Source of the DNA: Fen-1273 sp963837815
GTDB taxonomy: Bacteria > Bacteroidota > Ignavibacteria > UBA10030 > UBA6906
DNA length: 64,000 nucleotides
Direction: 5' to 3'
Assembly: GCA_963837815.1 (NCBI GenBank)
Contig: CAWIOS010000013.1
Span: 1-64,000, forward strand
Shown: piece by piece, positions 48,944 to 61,870 of the stretch
How positions within the stretch are numbered: position 1 is the first letter of the stretch
How the letters are laid out: every line of letters begins with the position of its first letter
Program-made: the position numbers and the translations under genes
The notes under the pieces: generated by a model
The model's input: the letters and a program-made list of their open reading frames with translations, nothing else
The model's database searches: none
What the model was told of the DNA's origin: nothing

Positions 48944-49450
48944 ATGAAAGCGAAACTGATAGCGTACCTTGCCAGCTACATTGATTCGACCGTCGAGATC
49001 ACGGACGCGATCCTGAGCGCTATCGGTGTGAAGCTACAGGAGCTTGCGGACGCGATCACGGCGCTCCCGGACGCCAACCATACGGGCCGGGGCTTGCAGA
49101 TGGAGGCGGACGAGTGGCACATACTCCGGAGCGGCAAGGAGACGGACGGGACGCTACAGACCTTGCTCGCCAGCCGGTACGGCTTACACGCGGCGCGGGG
49201 CACAGAGGCGCAGGCCACGCTCGACGTGAAGCGCTTGAGCGGCGATACCACGGCGTCCGTCAGCTTCCAGACCGAGGAGCAAACGGGTTGGTGGCTTGAG
49301 GGCACGTTCCCGGAGATCGACAGGACGTTCCTTGACGCGGGAGCCATGGCGGAAGTCACGATGGAGAACAAGAGCGGCAAGACAGACAACGAACTTCAAG
49401 GGTTGATCCGGCGCGAAGTGCTACCGGTTCAGGTCACGGTATTATTCTAA
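48944..49450 (+). CDS. Tail protein I-like (baseplate wedge)
   Basis: 168 residues, intact, directly after the J-like gene. Pieces: KLIAYLASYIDSTVEITDAI, DANHTGRGLQMEADEWHILR, ASRYGLHAARGTEAQATLDV and a C-terminal beta part ending VLPVQVTVLF. Order J then I is conserved in P2- and Mu-like baseplates. The sequence match is weak, so the call rests on order and size. Confidence 0.5.
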   Translation: MKAKLIAYLASYIDSTVEITDAILSAIGVKLQELADAITALPDANHTGRGLQMEADEWHILRSGKETDGTLQTLLASRYGLHAARGTEAQATLDVKRLSGDTTASVSFQTEEQTGWWLEGTFPEIDRTFLDAGAMAEVTMENKSGKTDNELQGLIRREVLPVQVTVLF

Positions 49451-49460
49451 GGGGGAAGCA

Positions 49461-51930
49461 ATGGGACAGGTACAGGTAGCGAAGGACAATCTTTACATCG
49501 GGACACCGGAGCTTGCACAGTTGCAGACGCTTCTCGATCAGAACCGGAGCGGCGTGGACGCTTCATTCATCGCGGCCTACGGGCTTGGTGATGAACCGCG
49601 TGTCTCCGAACGTGTGGAGCGGCGATTGGGCCGTGAGCCAGCAGCGGGAGCCTCTCCGTCAACATCCGGCGGGCCGCGCTATCGTGCTGGACACCAACCG
49701 GGGCGGTCAGGGCGATTGTCAACCCCGCCTCATTGAGAACGTCGCGATTTCGGCCACGGCCGGGACATACAAGGTCGCGATCCTCTACGGGACGAACAAC
49801 TACGAGACAGGAACCGCCCATGTGACCAACGGGAGCGCCACCGTCACCGGGCAACGGGACAGCGTTCACCAAGGTATTCAAGGCCAACCGGACGCTCATT
49901 GTCGCGGGCGCGAGCTACGCGGTCGCAGAGCGTCAGAGCGACACGTCCCTTACGCTCGCGGCTCCGTTCGGCGGCTCCTCCAATACGGTTGCACAGTTTT
50001 CCGTTGGGGGATGGTTTTCGACTCCTCCCGGAGCCGTTGCAGACCGGCAGATATACCTCTACGACACGTTTTCCGTCGTGATAACGACCGGCGCCCTTGC
50101 CTCCGGCGCGTTGCTTCTCGCGACCGTCACGCGTGGCGGGCGGCAACATAAATAGCGTCGCGGACGGCAGGGCGACCAACGTGTTTCAGCCTCCACGATT
50201 CCGGCGCAACGCTACAGGGAACCACGTGGCCCAGCTTCCGGGTAGGGATCGGGTCAATGGGAGCCGGGAACGCGGGCGTGTTGGTAATGACCGAGGGTGA
50301 CGTACCGCCCGCTCCCCGGAACCTCCGGGTTGTGGACGTTGTGCCGCAGACGGAACTCCCGTACCTACAGAGCGACATGACCGCGCTCATGGCCTTCACG
50401 TCGAAAAAAGGACTCCTCACCCACAGGGCCGACGTGCGGATAGCGTGGAATTGGACGGACATACAGGGCACAGGCGGGGCCGGTCAGTTCACCGTCAGCA
50501 ATAGCTCCGGCGACAAGGTGTTCACGTCGAACGAGCTTGCGGGCTTCAATCTTGTCCTCCCGTCGAACGGGGGAACCTACCGGATCACGGCGAACGCGGC
50601 CACGTCGGGCGGAAGCTCCGTCCTCACGGTCACGAATACGGATGGAAGCGCCGCAGACCTCACCGGCTTGAGCGCGTCGTCCGGGACACCCGCCGCCATT
50701 GAATCGGGCGTGTCGAGCTACGAGATCAGGGCGATTCCGGTTGACACGTCGTATGCGAATCAGCCGAGCAAAACGCTTGAGCAGATCGTCGCGGGAGACG
50801 ACTATTCGGGCGGGTTCGTGACGCCGACCTGCATCATGGGCCTTAACGTCGGGTTCCGGTACAAGATCAGCGTCAGGGCGGTGCGTGGCTCGCTGAAAAG
50901 CGCCTACGTTGACCTTGCGACGGGGAGCTATGCCAAGACGACGCCCCCGTATGCCAGCGCGTCCTATACCTACATGGGCGACGCCCACCCGTTCCTTGTC
51001 AAGCTCCCGGCGCTCGCGGCTCCGGACGCAGGCGCGGTGACGGCGAAATCAACCCCCATGGGATTCAGCATCACGATTGGGGCGGGCGCGTGGACACCGG
51101 CAACAGACTTCGAGATAGTGTACGTGGCAAAAGACACCCCGGACTTTACGGACGCGGCACAGACGAAGCTCATAACGAGCGACCGGTACGTGGAAATCAG
51201 CGCGGCAGGCGGGAACTACGGCGTTGCGGTCAGGCCGCTCATGGCAGGGCAGGCGGTCGATACGGCGGTATCGTTCGACGTGACCTCCGGGGTCGCGGGC
51301 GCACCCCCGGCGGAAGCGACGATTACGCAGAACGTCAGCCTCCAAACCTACAAGGGAACGCTGTCGGCCCGGATCGGCGGCAAAGCTCGGTTCATGTACT
51401 CGCTCTCCAACCTTGTTTCTCCGGCGAATCAGACCTACGGGGGAGGCACAGGGGAGTGGGATAGCGGCTTTGGAACCCCGATTATCAATCAGCTTATGGT
51501 TGATTCGAGCAATTCGGAATCGCAGATCGAGGGGATACAGGGAGCCGATACCGTCATTATGGCCGACACCGACCTGATTGCCGGAACCGTCACGGTCAAT
51601 ACGACCAAGAACGGGCGGCGCGTGTACTATGCTCCGAAATTGGGCCTCGACTATCAGATTTACAAAGTCGCGTTCCAATGCGATACGCTCAATCCGGCGG
51701 GCGGCAATGCGGTGATCCGTTGGTATCAGGAGAGCAAGGAGAACCTTGCGGACGCCATTATCGTCAACGCGAGGGGTATGTTCCCGAAGTCAACGGACGT
51801 GCGGATCACGGGCCTACAGGGCGACCGCAACCTTGTCGTGGATTTGTTTGACGTGGCGGTGGGCGGAGCAATGAACAACGCTTGCGTGACCGGTACGATC
51901 ACGATTTACATGAGGCCGATAGTCGGATAA
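49461..51930 (+). CDS. Large baseplate/appendage protein
   Basis: About 822 residues from ATG 49461 (site GGGGGAAGCA). The N-terminal 250 residues are broken about five times between 49,600 and 50,270 (MGQVQVAKDNLYIGTPELAQ, LDTNRGGQGD, RTLIVAGASYAVAERQSDTS, RQIYLYDTFSVVITTGALAS). From 50,257 the frame is clean: PPAPRNLRVVDVVPQTELPY, repeated beta-sandwich segments (RADVRIAWNWTDIQGTGGAG, FRYKISVRAVRGSLKSAYVD) and a C-terminal beta domain ending GTITIYMRPIVG. The repeats resemble FN3 modules of tail appendages. Likely a baseplate-to-fibre connector. Confidence 0.55.
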
Positions 51931-51944
51931 GGGAGACGTGAGAG

Positions 51945-54900
51945 ATGGCGAGCTATAAGGTCGAGGGAAGCAACGTCATAGTAAGCGGCTACAAGTACGA
52001 TCCGGCAGGGCAATCCGGCGATCGCGGCCTATGCGATGCTGTTTGACCCGACGGGAAACACGGTGCTGGCCCGCGTCAGCACCGATGCGGACGGCGGCTA
52101 TGCGCTGAAAACGCCGATCGCGTCGATCACGACCGGCACGTATCAGGTGCGCTTTTACGAGAGCGGGACTTCTGAACCGGCTTGCTCCGGACGGCGATTG
52201 GGAGGAAATCTATATCAACACCGCGTCCTCCACGCCCGACATGACGCCCCGGACGAGCATTAAGTTTTCCGGGACGGCCAACGGGGTAGGCGTCCAAGGA
52301 TCAACCCAACCGAATCCGGATGGTGGAACGGGAACGTCACTGCACGCCTCACCGCCCCCACGTCCTGAGCGGGCGTGCCGCTACGATCAAGTACCGTTGC
52401 TATTCACCGACCCGCGAGCCCGGGGGCATGTGCAGCACCTACAGCGCCCATTTCAGCATCACGGCGGACGGGGCTTGGTACGTGGAGTTCTATTCCGGGT
52501 ACGGCCCCTCGAACCACGAGGCGTCGAATATCGCAAGGGTGAACGCTCGATAAGACCGCGCCCGCGTGGACGCCCTCACAGACCGGCATCACCGGGGGGT
52601 ACGGCAGGGTCGATGCTCTCGCTCGATCGTCGGACCCAGCCCACGGACGCCAGGAGCGGCATCGCCCGGATCGACATACTCCGGCAGTTCAACGGGAGCG
52701 CCACGGTCGCGCCCGGTCCCCCGGCCCCCACGTTCCTGAAAATCGGAACCCGCGCCCGTCACCGCGATTCTGGACTCCAGGTATCGCAGGCGGAATATCC
52801 GTGGTACTATGCGGTCGTGACCGACAAGGCCGGGAACGCAAGCGGCCTGATTCAGCTTAACAGCACGTCCGCGCTCTCTGTATCCCCTTTGAACCGGCAG
52901 ACGTTGGCCGGAGCGCTGGGATTGGCGGACTATCAACAAGACCGCCAGCGAGCGGAGCGTCCGATACAGCGTCCCGGTACAGCTTCGCAAAATCTACTTC
53001 ACCGTTGGCGACGGTCAGACGATCACGATTGATTCCATCGGCTACTCTCAGACCGCAATCCTCTCCGGGGCCGTCACGTTCATGCCCATCACGGCAGGAA
53101 TCAAGCTCGACGGCGCGGCCTACACGTGCGGGACTTCGATTCCGGCGGGCAACCACGTACTCGACCTCACGACGCCGATTGCCAACGCCTACGCGGTCGC
53201 CCTCCGTCAGTACAGGCGGGACGTTCGGGGCGCTCGCGGCCAACATCACGGATTTCCGGGTCAGCACGTTCCTTGCCGCCGACGAGATCGACGCGGGGCG
53301 TATCCGGGTCGAGAAGGGTATCAGTATTTCAGCTTGGCGGAACGAGCGGCGTTTTCATCGACAATAACGGGATTCTTGTCAAGGACAATACCGGGGCGAC
53401 CGTTATTCAGCTTAACAACGTCGCGTCCGGCGGCTACTATGCCTTGATTGCGGGATGGGGAGTAGGGCCGCAGAGCCTTACCAACCTGAACGGATCGAAC
53501 AACGGGGTTGACATACGGGTTGCAGGCGCAAGCGCGGTCAACAACGGTATCCTGATTCACACGGACTCGGACGGGTCGTTCCATTCGGCTATCCGGGTGA
53601 AGGTGGGAGGGGCGGACAAGGCGGTGCTCGGATACCTTGGCAACGACGGCCGCAGACGAGTGGGGCGTATGGGGAACCGTGGGAGGGTTCGGGGGATCGA
53701 GCTACACTTGGCGCGCCGGTACGCCTTTCGGGGAACGGCGTCATAATGCTGGACACGGACGGGACGGCCCGCGTGACGCTGGGAACTCCGCAGTACAACG
53801 GCATGACGAAGGCCCAGCTTACGACCGCCGGGATCATAACCGACTATACAAGCCGAATACAAACCCCGACTTCGAGAGCGCGGTAGGGGCCGAGTGGACG
53901 ATAGCGGCGGCGGGGTTCGGTTCGCTTGCGGGCGACAACGGACGCACCAACGCGCAGGCGGAGAACAAAGCTACAGCTACAAGCTCTCCGTCACGACCGG
54001 CAGTTCGCTTATCATGTACGTCCGCCGGCGCGATATTGCCGTGGGGGTCGATGAAGCGGTCAATGATCCTTTCGTCGTCAGGGACGGCCCGGAACTACGC
54101 GATTGAGTGCTGGGTTCGGAACGGAACACCGGTCACGACCTATGATTCGATAGCGGGGATAGAGGTTTATTCGGATTCCGGCTACACGCACCCTCATAAC
54201 GTCGTCCACCGTCTCGATCAGCTAACGGCAGTTCGGCGTGGCAGAAGATCAGCGTTGCGTTCAACACGTCCGCCGCGACCGTCTATATTCGGGCGGTTCT
54301 CGCGACAAGGCGGGCTATGTACTCACGACGAACCTTTCCGCCTACTTCGACAACTTCACCGTCTATTCCACCAAGAGCGCCGTCGAACTCAGTTCGTCCG
54401 GCCTTTGGATTTTCGACTCGCTCAGTAGCTATATCCAGCAGACCGGAACCGGTCCCATAAGCCTTGTCGGGGTCACGATGGACGCGCAGGACGTGACGAT
54501 CCGGGGAAGCTGACCGTATTGGGCGGGATGAACGTTGCAGTTCCAACGATTGCGGCGGTTCCTCCCGGATTACGACCCGACCGATTGGGGCGCGGCTTAC
54601 ACCCATTCACAGGACGTGACCGGGCGGCAGACCACGGAGCCACGAACGTCAACAGCGCCAATATGATTATGCGCCGAGACGCGAGCGGCAACGTAAGCGT
54701 TGGGGTAGTGACGTTGACCGGCATCCTCTTTGCCGCACACAACACCTACGACCTTGGCGCGTCGGGGGCAAGCGCTCCGCGAGACGTGTACGTGGGGCGA
54801 AATCTGTACGTGGGGGGCAACCTCAATATCACCGGGGAGATCACGGCGGTCAGCGCCACGCTCCTACAGGTGACGGATAAGACGATTGAAGTCAACGTAA

Positions 54901-57900
54901 CAGGAAGCGACGCAAGCTCCGAGGGCGCGGGCCTTGAGATTGTCCGCACCGGAACCGCAGGCTCGCTTATCTACGCGAACGCGGCGGCAACGCGGTTCAG
55001 GATAGGCGACCTTGGCTCCGAGAAGGACGTGGCGGACGTTTCGAGTGTCCAGACCTTCACGAACAAGACGTGGAACGGGGCCAAAATCGGGAATCCGTAC
55101 GGCGGGACGAACGCGGACTCCTCCGGCTGGACAGGGCTTGCCAAGGTAGCATCGGGCGTATGGAGTGCCGCTACCCTTGTGGACGCCGACGTTGCGGCAG
55201 GGGCGGCTATCGCATGGACGAAGATCAGCAAGACGGGGAGCAACCTCACGGACTTGGCAACGCGGGATCATTCCGCGCTCTCCTCCATCGGAACCAACAC
55301 CCACGCGCAGATCGACACCCACATTGCGGCGACGGGCGCGGTTCACGGAGCGGTATCGACGGCTACGGCGTCTCAGATTGTCCTCCGGGACGGATCGGCG
55401 GGGATCGCGGTCGCGGCTCTCACGGCCACGACCGGAGGGTTCTCCGGAGCAGTTACCGCAGGGGTCGCGGAAATAGGTACAGTGAGCACCTATGCGGAGT
55501 TCGCGAACTCGGCTATGTGGGGAACGTCGGGGTACGCGCTCCTTCAGGGCGGCGACGGCTCGACAATGCTCAACGCGGCCACCGGCAAGATACTCTCTTT
55601 CCGCATTAACAATGCCGAGCAGTTCCGCCTCAATGCGGACGGGACGACGAGCTTCTTACAAAACTCGCAATTCGGCGGAACCCTTGGCGTCACCGGGGCG
55701 ACGACGCTTTCGAGTACGCTTGGCGTCACAGGCGACACAACCCACAGTGGCAACATTACAGGGGCGACAGGCAAATATCTGAGAACCGCCTATAGTCACG
55801 GCGTCTTTGGCGGCGGCTATACCGTGGATCAGAACGTCACGGTTGCGAATCAGTCGTACATGGAGATCGACAACCTCAGCGTTCGGGGAACCTTGTTCGC
55901 CAATATCTTCCAAAAGAACGTAATCAAGGCCACGAACGGGATGCTGTTCGTTTCCGATTCGTCAAACGTGATGGGCGGGCAGACGGTATTCGGGCAATCG
56001 AGTGCTCCCTACGGCCAACTCAATATCAAGGAGCCGAATTTTCAGGACGACGACATTATCGAGATTTCCGACCTTGCGGTAGGGGCGGGGCTGTCGGTAT
56101 TGAATTTCTTTGTCAGGGCAATGCACCAATCGGAGATCACCGGCGTTTTGGGGGGCGGTCACACCCAATGCGAGGGGAACGGCGCGGGCGGCTATGCGCT
56201 GTACTACGCGAGCTACGACAACCCGGATCACGTTATATCCCAAAACGCTACGTGTGTGCGGGTAGGAAACGCCGCAACGAGCGGGGCCGGGTTGCTCCGG
56301 CAGGGCGCTATCTTCATGGACGCTTCGACGTTCGCCGGACATCCGATAATCGACATATACGACAACAGGAACACGACCGCAACCGTAGTCCCGCAGGTCA
56401 GGGTTGGCTACCTTGCAGGAATCACCGACGCGGCGTTTGGGGGAGCGCTTGTTGGCTATGGAATGTACGCCCAAAACGTCTATCTGAAAGGTGGAATTGT
56501 CGCATCCTCCGGGACAATCGGGGGTTGGAGTATCGGCTCCGACGTTTTCTACGGCTCCACGTCTTTTACGGGCGTAGGAGGAGTGGCGTCCTCAAACATG
56601 GGACTCTATAAGGCGCAGGCGTCGGGCTTCTTTGGGCCGGGATCACAGTCCGGCTTTAGCTCCAATACCAAGTCCCAAGCGCCCTCTATTCGGTTGTGGG
56701 TGTACGACACGCCCAACAAAACAGAAATCACAATTGGGCAGTTGCACTATTCGGGCGCGTGGCAGACGCAGACCGGTATCGCATTTTGCGCCGATTATGG
56801 GAGCGCTCCCGTCTTTCAGGTCAGCCGAAACGACAACACCGGAACCGTCACCGCTCAGATAGCGGGATGGAATTTCGACAACGCGCAGATCACGTCCACA
56901 CCCTTTACGATAGGAACAGGCGGGAACGGAGCCTGCACGACCGCAGGCATCTTGATAAATTCCGGGGGATGGATCAGCGCCCCGAACTTTGCCCTTGGCA
57001 CCGCTACAAGTACGATTGCCGGATGGGATTTCTCCTCCACGACACTCAAAAACGGGACGAACATCGTCCTCGATTCCGGCTTAGCGAGCGGAACGCCCTA
57101 CGTCGGGGTTGCAAACGGAGCGGCAAAGCTCTATTACAACGGTGCCAGCGACTACGGGTTTAACGTAGCCTATTCGAGCCACGACCGTATCAAGATCGGG
57201 ATCAACAGCGCCACCCCTCCCGACACGTCCGTAGATCAGACCACGACCTACATCACCAACCCGACGTTTTCGGGCGCGTCGGGATGGCACAATACGGTCA
57301 GCAACCCCTCCGGTAGCACCCTCCCGACCTCTCAGCTATACGGATGGTGGTATGACTCCACCTACCCGAACTATGCGGAGTTCTGGACTTCCACAGGCAA
57401 TAGTTTCGACAGCCTCATGCAGACGCTTGGAAGTCCGAGTAGCCTTTGGGGTAAGACCATCTACCTCTCTTTCACCATTTCCACGCTGTCGGGCGGAGGA
57501 GCCAATTCGCTCCCGCAAATGACCTTCACGATTGACGACGGCTCAGGCTACATATTCTATCAGGAAAACCTCACCGTTCCGGCTGTCAACAACAGTTCGA
57601 CCATCGGGCGGTTCATTTCATTCCCCGCGAGCGCGACCTCCGGAAGCCCCCGGATCAACATTGCCGGGAGTGCGACAGGATCGAGCTACGCCAAGGTATT
57701 TGTCGGCGCGCTTCACGATCAAATACCTATCCTGATACCTTTGTCTATGCGAATCAGTCGGGCATCAACGTGTACAAGTCTCCGGCTGAACAGCTTGCGA
57801 TTATCAACGGCGTCTTAACGCTCAATTCTCCGAGTGTCAATATCTACGGTACGCTTAATCTCCTGCAAAACTCCGGTATGCAGTTGAACGGGTATTGGAA

Positions 57901-60223
57901 GATTGTGGACATGATCACCGGGGCGGGCGAACTACCACACGCTTGGATTCTACGAGCTTGTGGCGAATCGTGGACGCTCCGGTGCTGGATGAACCAAGGG
58001 GGAACCGGATCGTTCCCGAACGCGGGCGGCGGAGGCGGAACCGTGTACTCCGTTGGCCTCTCGATGCCGGGAGAGTTCAATACCGGGAGCGCCGTAACCA
58101 CGTCGGGGAACCTCAGCGCAACATGGGCCTCGAGGTGCAGAACAAGGTGTTCGCGGGGCCGCAAGCGGGTCGAGCGGGGACGCCTACATTCCGCTCGCTT
58201 GTCAATGGCGACCTCCCTTCAAGCGGCGTGAGCGCGGGAACCAAGTCCGGGATCACGGTCAACGCGCAGGGGATCGTGACCGGCATGGCCGCGCTTGGAA
58301 ACTCCGACCTCCCGGCGAGCGGGGTCAGCGCAGGAACCTATCAGGGCATCACGGTCAACGCGCAGGGCATTGTCACCGGGGCGTCGAATCAGAGCTACTT
58401 GATCGGCAACCAAAGCATTTCGCTTGGCACAGACCTTTCCGGCTCAGGGACGACCTCCATATACGCCTCCATTGTCGCGGGAGCCGTCACGCTCGCGAAG
58501 ATGGCGAATATGACGGCGTTAAGCGTCATTGGAAACGTCAGCGCGGGCGCGGCCACACCCTCGACTATCACGTTCACCAACCTCAAAACTCAACTTTCAT
58601 TGGTGAAGGGCGATGTTGGCCTTGGAAACGTCGAGAATACCGCGCTCTCGACGTGGGCCGGTACATCGTACATCACGACCGTTGGAACCCTTAGCGCACT
58701 CACGGTAAGTGGCGCGACCGTTATCAACAACACCTTCAATATCGAGGGTACGCGCTTCACGACGAGCGGCGACACCGCGACCCTGTACCTTGGCGGCGTC
58801 GGTTCGACCCTGAACTACATACAGGCAACCTACGGGGCGAACATTGTTATTCACACGGCGGGAATGACGACCGGGGTAGTGTTTGCACAGAACAACGATT
58901 GGTTGGGCGTGGGGAAAGTCCCGACCGTCGCGCTGGACGTTAATGGCGTGGGAGCATTTTCGGGCAATGTTTTCGATCACAGGCACGACCCTTTTCCTTG
59001 GCGCATCGAACTATAACACCATATACAACGGTGCGGACGGATACCTACGGCTGAACAACGCCGGCTCCTATACCAACGGCATCTACACGCCGGGGGTGTT
59101 CCGGTGTTCGGGAGCCTTGCAATTCGATTCGAGCTTGGGGGTTCTCAATAAGGCCGCAGGCGCGATCCTCACGCTTGGCGCAAGGAACACCACAGGCGCG
59201 GAGGTCGTGTACGACCTTTCCTACATCGGAGCGATCAACAACTCCGGGGTTATCACGGCAACGGGCGGGAGTTCGACGGCGTGGGGAATTGGATCAGCGA
59301 ACGCTCTCAGGTTTACCGGTTCCGGCTATGCGGCGGCGGGCGCGGCGGGCGCGGTGCAGGCGGGCGACAAGATCATTCTCTTTGACGACACTACGCATAA
59401 GTACGCAATCGGCATTGACGCCGGATACTTTTGGTTTCAGGCCGGGGCAGGCGGGAACGGGTTTAGGTGGTATCAGGGCACGACTCAGACAATGTTGCTC
59501 GACGGATCGGGGAACCTCTCGCCGCAGGGATACGTCCAATACTCCGGGAGCTACAATGCGGGGAACTACTACCTACTGAACAAGGCGGCAAACGGTTGGT
59601 TGGCATTTGCTACCCGCGACACAGCCGGTTCAGAATCGGTATTTGACCTTGCCTACGTTGGGACGGTTGGTTGCGGGGCCATTACTTCGACGGGCATTGT
59701 CCAAGGAACTTCCCACGTATCGACTTCCGCGACCGTTGCGAGCGTCTTTGAAGCGGGTTGCTCGACCGCAGGAAGCCAACCGGCCTACGCTCAGATTCGT
59801 TTGGGGTACAACGGAACGAGCGGGTACGCTCAATTTATCACGTCTCAGCACTACGGCGGGCAGGCGGCGAACAACGCGATAGGCTTCTGGACGAGCGACG
59901 GAACGAACGCAGGCACATTCCCGACCAACGCGATATTCGGTATGTGGATCGAGAACGGTTCCGTCAGGATCGGGGGAACCGGCGTCACGTCGAGCGCAAT
60001 GCCCTCACCGACCGCAACCCTACAGGTTGTCGGCAACTGCGTGATTTCAACCGGTTTCGGTTGCAACAGCAAGACGCCGCAGACGGCATACGCATCGGGC
60101 GGAGCGCTCGCCTCATATATCGCAGGGTCGAGCGGCTTGTCGTCGGGTACGAATATGCAGGCGCTTGTCAACCTTGCAAACAGTATCCGGACGGCGCTTG
60201 TGAACAACGGAATAATGTCATAG
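51945..60223 (+). CDS. Giant tail fibre (about 2,750 residues, many frame breaks)
   Basis: ATG 51945 after AAGGGAGACGTGAGAG. Coding signal continues to TAG-preceding NNGIMS at 60,223 with a dozen or more breaks, mainly 52.0-54.7 kb, then near 57,720, 58,130 and 58,975. No internal ribosome site or clean gene end is seen, so I treat it as one gene; two genes are possible. N-terminal carboxypeptidase-like beta domain (ARVSTDADGGYALKTPIASI), FRVSTFLAADEIDAGRIRVE, glycine-rich fibre repeats, SGVSAGT/GITVNAQGIVTG twice at about 58,225-58,380, and a C-terminus (MQALVNLANSIRTALVNNGI) typical of phage fibres. It binds the host receptor. Confidence 0.6.
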
Positions 60224-60229
60224 GGGGGC

Positions 60230-60258
60230 TTGCACAGAGGGTATTGCTTCCCTAAAAT
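60230..60258 (+). promoter_or_regulatory. Sigma70-like promoter of the lysis segment
   Basis: TTGCAC (60230-60235), a 17-bp spacer and TAAAAT (60253-60258). It lies immediately after the fibre stop and 39 bp before the next start codon, driving the last two phage genes. Confidence 0.65.
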
Positions 60259-60296
60259 GGGACGTGCTGAAAAACCAACAACCCAAGGGGGATCAG

Positions 60297-60768
60297 ATGA
60301 AGCTCGCAGAACTCGCAGTAATCAAGGCCGCGCTGGAAGGGCTTGGCAAACAGAAGCTACCGATATGGTACGAGATTGCCAAGAACCTGAAAGCCGTCAA
60401 CAAGGTGCTGAACGACGCCAACGAAGTCCGGCAAGACCTCTGGAACAAGTACGCCGACAAGGTGGAGGGAACCGAAAGAGGTCAAGGAGTACATGGGCGA
60501 ACCGGGAACCCCGGAAGCCGGGAAGCCCTACACCAAGATCACGGACAAGGCCGACCTCAAAGAGTGCATGGCGCAGATGAAGAAGATGGACGAGGACGAC
60601 AGCTACGAGGTCAAGTTCCACAGGATTCTCGCGAGCAGGGTCAGCGCCAAAGACCTTGAGGGCGTGTACGCGGAGCCGTTGATCGACGTGATTTTTGTCG
60701 AGACGGAAGCCGAGTTGAAGGCTGTAGCGCCGCCCAAGGCGGAAGCACCGAAGGCGGAAGCGGCATAG
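60297..60768 (+). CDS. Late small protein (frameshift near 60475)
   Basis: About 156 residues from ATG 60297 after AAGGGGGATCAG. Helical N-terminus (MKLAELAVIKAALEGLGKQK, NLKAVNKVLNDANEVRQDLW) and, after one indel near 60,475, VKEYMGEPGTPEAG, YEVKFHRILASRVSAKDLEG and an Ala/Pro/Lys tail (PPKAEAPKAEAA). Placed between fibre and endolysin with its own promoter; it may be a fibre chaperone or lysis accessory protein. No family recognised. Confidence 0.5.
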
Positions 60769-60792
60769 AGAAAGGTAACACGAAAGGGGGAG

Positions 60793-60838
60793 GCGGCTCC
60801 GGCGACCGGTTGTGTCCGTCCGGGGCCGCTTGTTGTTT
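60793..60838 (+). terminator. Hairpin between late genes
   Basis: GCGGCTCCGG (60793-60802) pairs with CCGGGGCCGC (60820-60829), one G-U pair, followed by TTGTTGTTT. An intrinsic terminator or attenuator before the endolysin gene. Confidence 0.6.
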
Positions 60839-60861
60839 GATCCTAAACTACGGGGGATAGC

Positions 60862-61427
60862 ATGGGAGCACAGGAAAACAGATTCTTGAAGCTGAATCCG
60901 GAGAGTTATACTCACGCCGGTAATTGAGCCGGTGATCGTGGCTTGCGATCCGTTCTTTGAAGCGTTACCACGGTACGTGACGAGCGGCCTCCGGACGCCC
61001 GACAGCCAGCTTGAGGTTGTCCGGCACTACGCGCAGGAGCTACAGGTCGAGTTTCCGGAGTTGGCCAACACCGGCGTCCATAGCGTCGTGCAGATCAATA
61101 TGGACGGGGTGATCCGGTCGCTGTACGGCTGGCAACGGTCGTGGAGCATGATACTGAACAAGGGCGACCTTGTGGCTCCGCCGCTTGACGCGGAAGCTCT
61201 GTTTGACTACATTAGCAACGCCGCGAACAAGAAGGGCCGGTCGATCCCATGCTCCCCGCATATCAAGGGGCTCGGCGTTCGACATAGGGTGCAGGGGAAC
61301 GACGCCGGAGGTAGTTTCCGCAATCATGTTCAAGGCGCTCGCCGCCAACGTGCCGGGGCTTCACAGCGTTCAGGTCGAGCACAATCAGGGTTGCGTTCAC
61401 GTCAACTGTCGGGTCGCGGAAGCCTAA
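60862..61427 (+). CDS. M15-type peptidase, probable endolysin
   Basis: ATG 60862 after GGGGGATAGC. About 189 residues with breaks near 60,910 and 61,285. Pieces: PVIEPVIVACDPFFEALPRY, TSGLRTPDSQLEVVRHYAQE, SPHIKGSAFDIG and HSVQVEHNQGCVHVNC. The HxxGxAxDI motif and the late HVN histidine are the zinc ligands of D-Ala-D-Ala/L-Ala-D-Glu peptidases (family M15), common phage endolysins that cut the peptidoglycan peptide. No signal peptide is seen, so a holin would be needed. It is the last phage gene before the attachment region. Confidence 0.65.
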
Positions 61428-61494
61428 TGTAAGACGTTCCTTTCGCAATCTTTCATCGCCTTTCACCCATTTTCTCCGTAAGCCTAATGTAAGA
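61420..61494 (+). repeat. Two 15-bp direct repeats 60 bp apart
   Basis: AAGCCTAATGTAAGA occurs at 61420-61434 and again at 61480-61494. The DNA between and after them is clearly less GC-rich than the phage genes, as in many attachment regions. Arm-type integrase sites are the natural guess given the tRNA half-gene 70 bp further on. Confidence 0.6.
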
Positions 61495-61560
61495 TTTGAG
61501 GAGAATAAAGGGGTCAACGCAGACCAAAAGAGGCGAAAACAGAGAGCATTGAATATGCAA

Positions 61561-61609
<49 letters not shown>

Positions 61610-61610
61610 T

Positions 61611-61636
61611 AAAAGCTCCAGAAATGGAGCTTTTTT
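61611..61636 (+). terminator. tRNA terminator
   Basis: AAAAGCTCCA, GAAA loop, TGGAGCTTTTTT: a textbook intrinsic terminator right after the tRNA 3' end. It shows that cellular sequence resumes here. Confidence 0.85.
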
Positions 61637-61870
61637 GTTTTGGGGGAGAGGAAACCTATCGTGAAAATGGCTATAGTTCTTCGCGATCTGTTGGCATATC
61701 TGTTGGCAGCTAACTGGTGCAAATCGGGGCAAGTGTGAGAGATTAGTTGGCTTCTTGAGGTCTGAGACGCCCCCTGCAAATCATTGAATATCAGTCACAC
61801 GATAACAAAAAGGAAACCCTCGCGCAAGTGTGCGGGATCAAGATGGACAGAGCGGTACTTCACATCTATG

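Noticed and set aside
58225..58380. CRISPR-like repeats
   Set aside because: The repeated segment is in-frame fibre protein sequence (GVSAGT, GITVNAQGIVTG), only two copies, with no spacer pattern. No CRISPR array seen elsewhere.
2260..61310. Programmed frameshifting as a general explanation for broken genes
   Set aside because: Breaks go in both directions and occur in almost every structural gene, often at homopolymers; only the chaperone overlap fits a known programmed case.
1975..61427. Gene transfer agent
   Set aside because: Presence of antirestriction effectors, an attachment-type tRNA half and a giant fibre favours a phage; size and module content do not match known agents, though the missing terminase leaves the question open.
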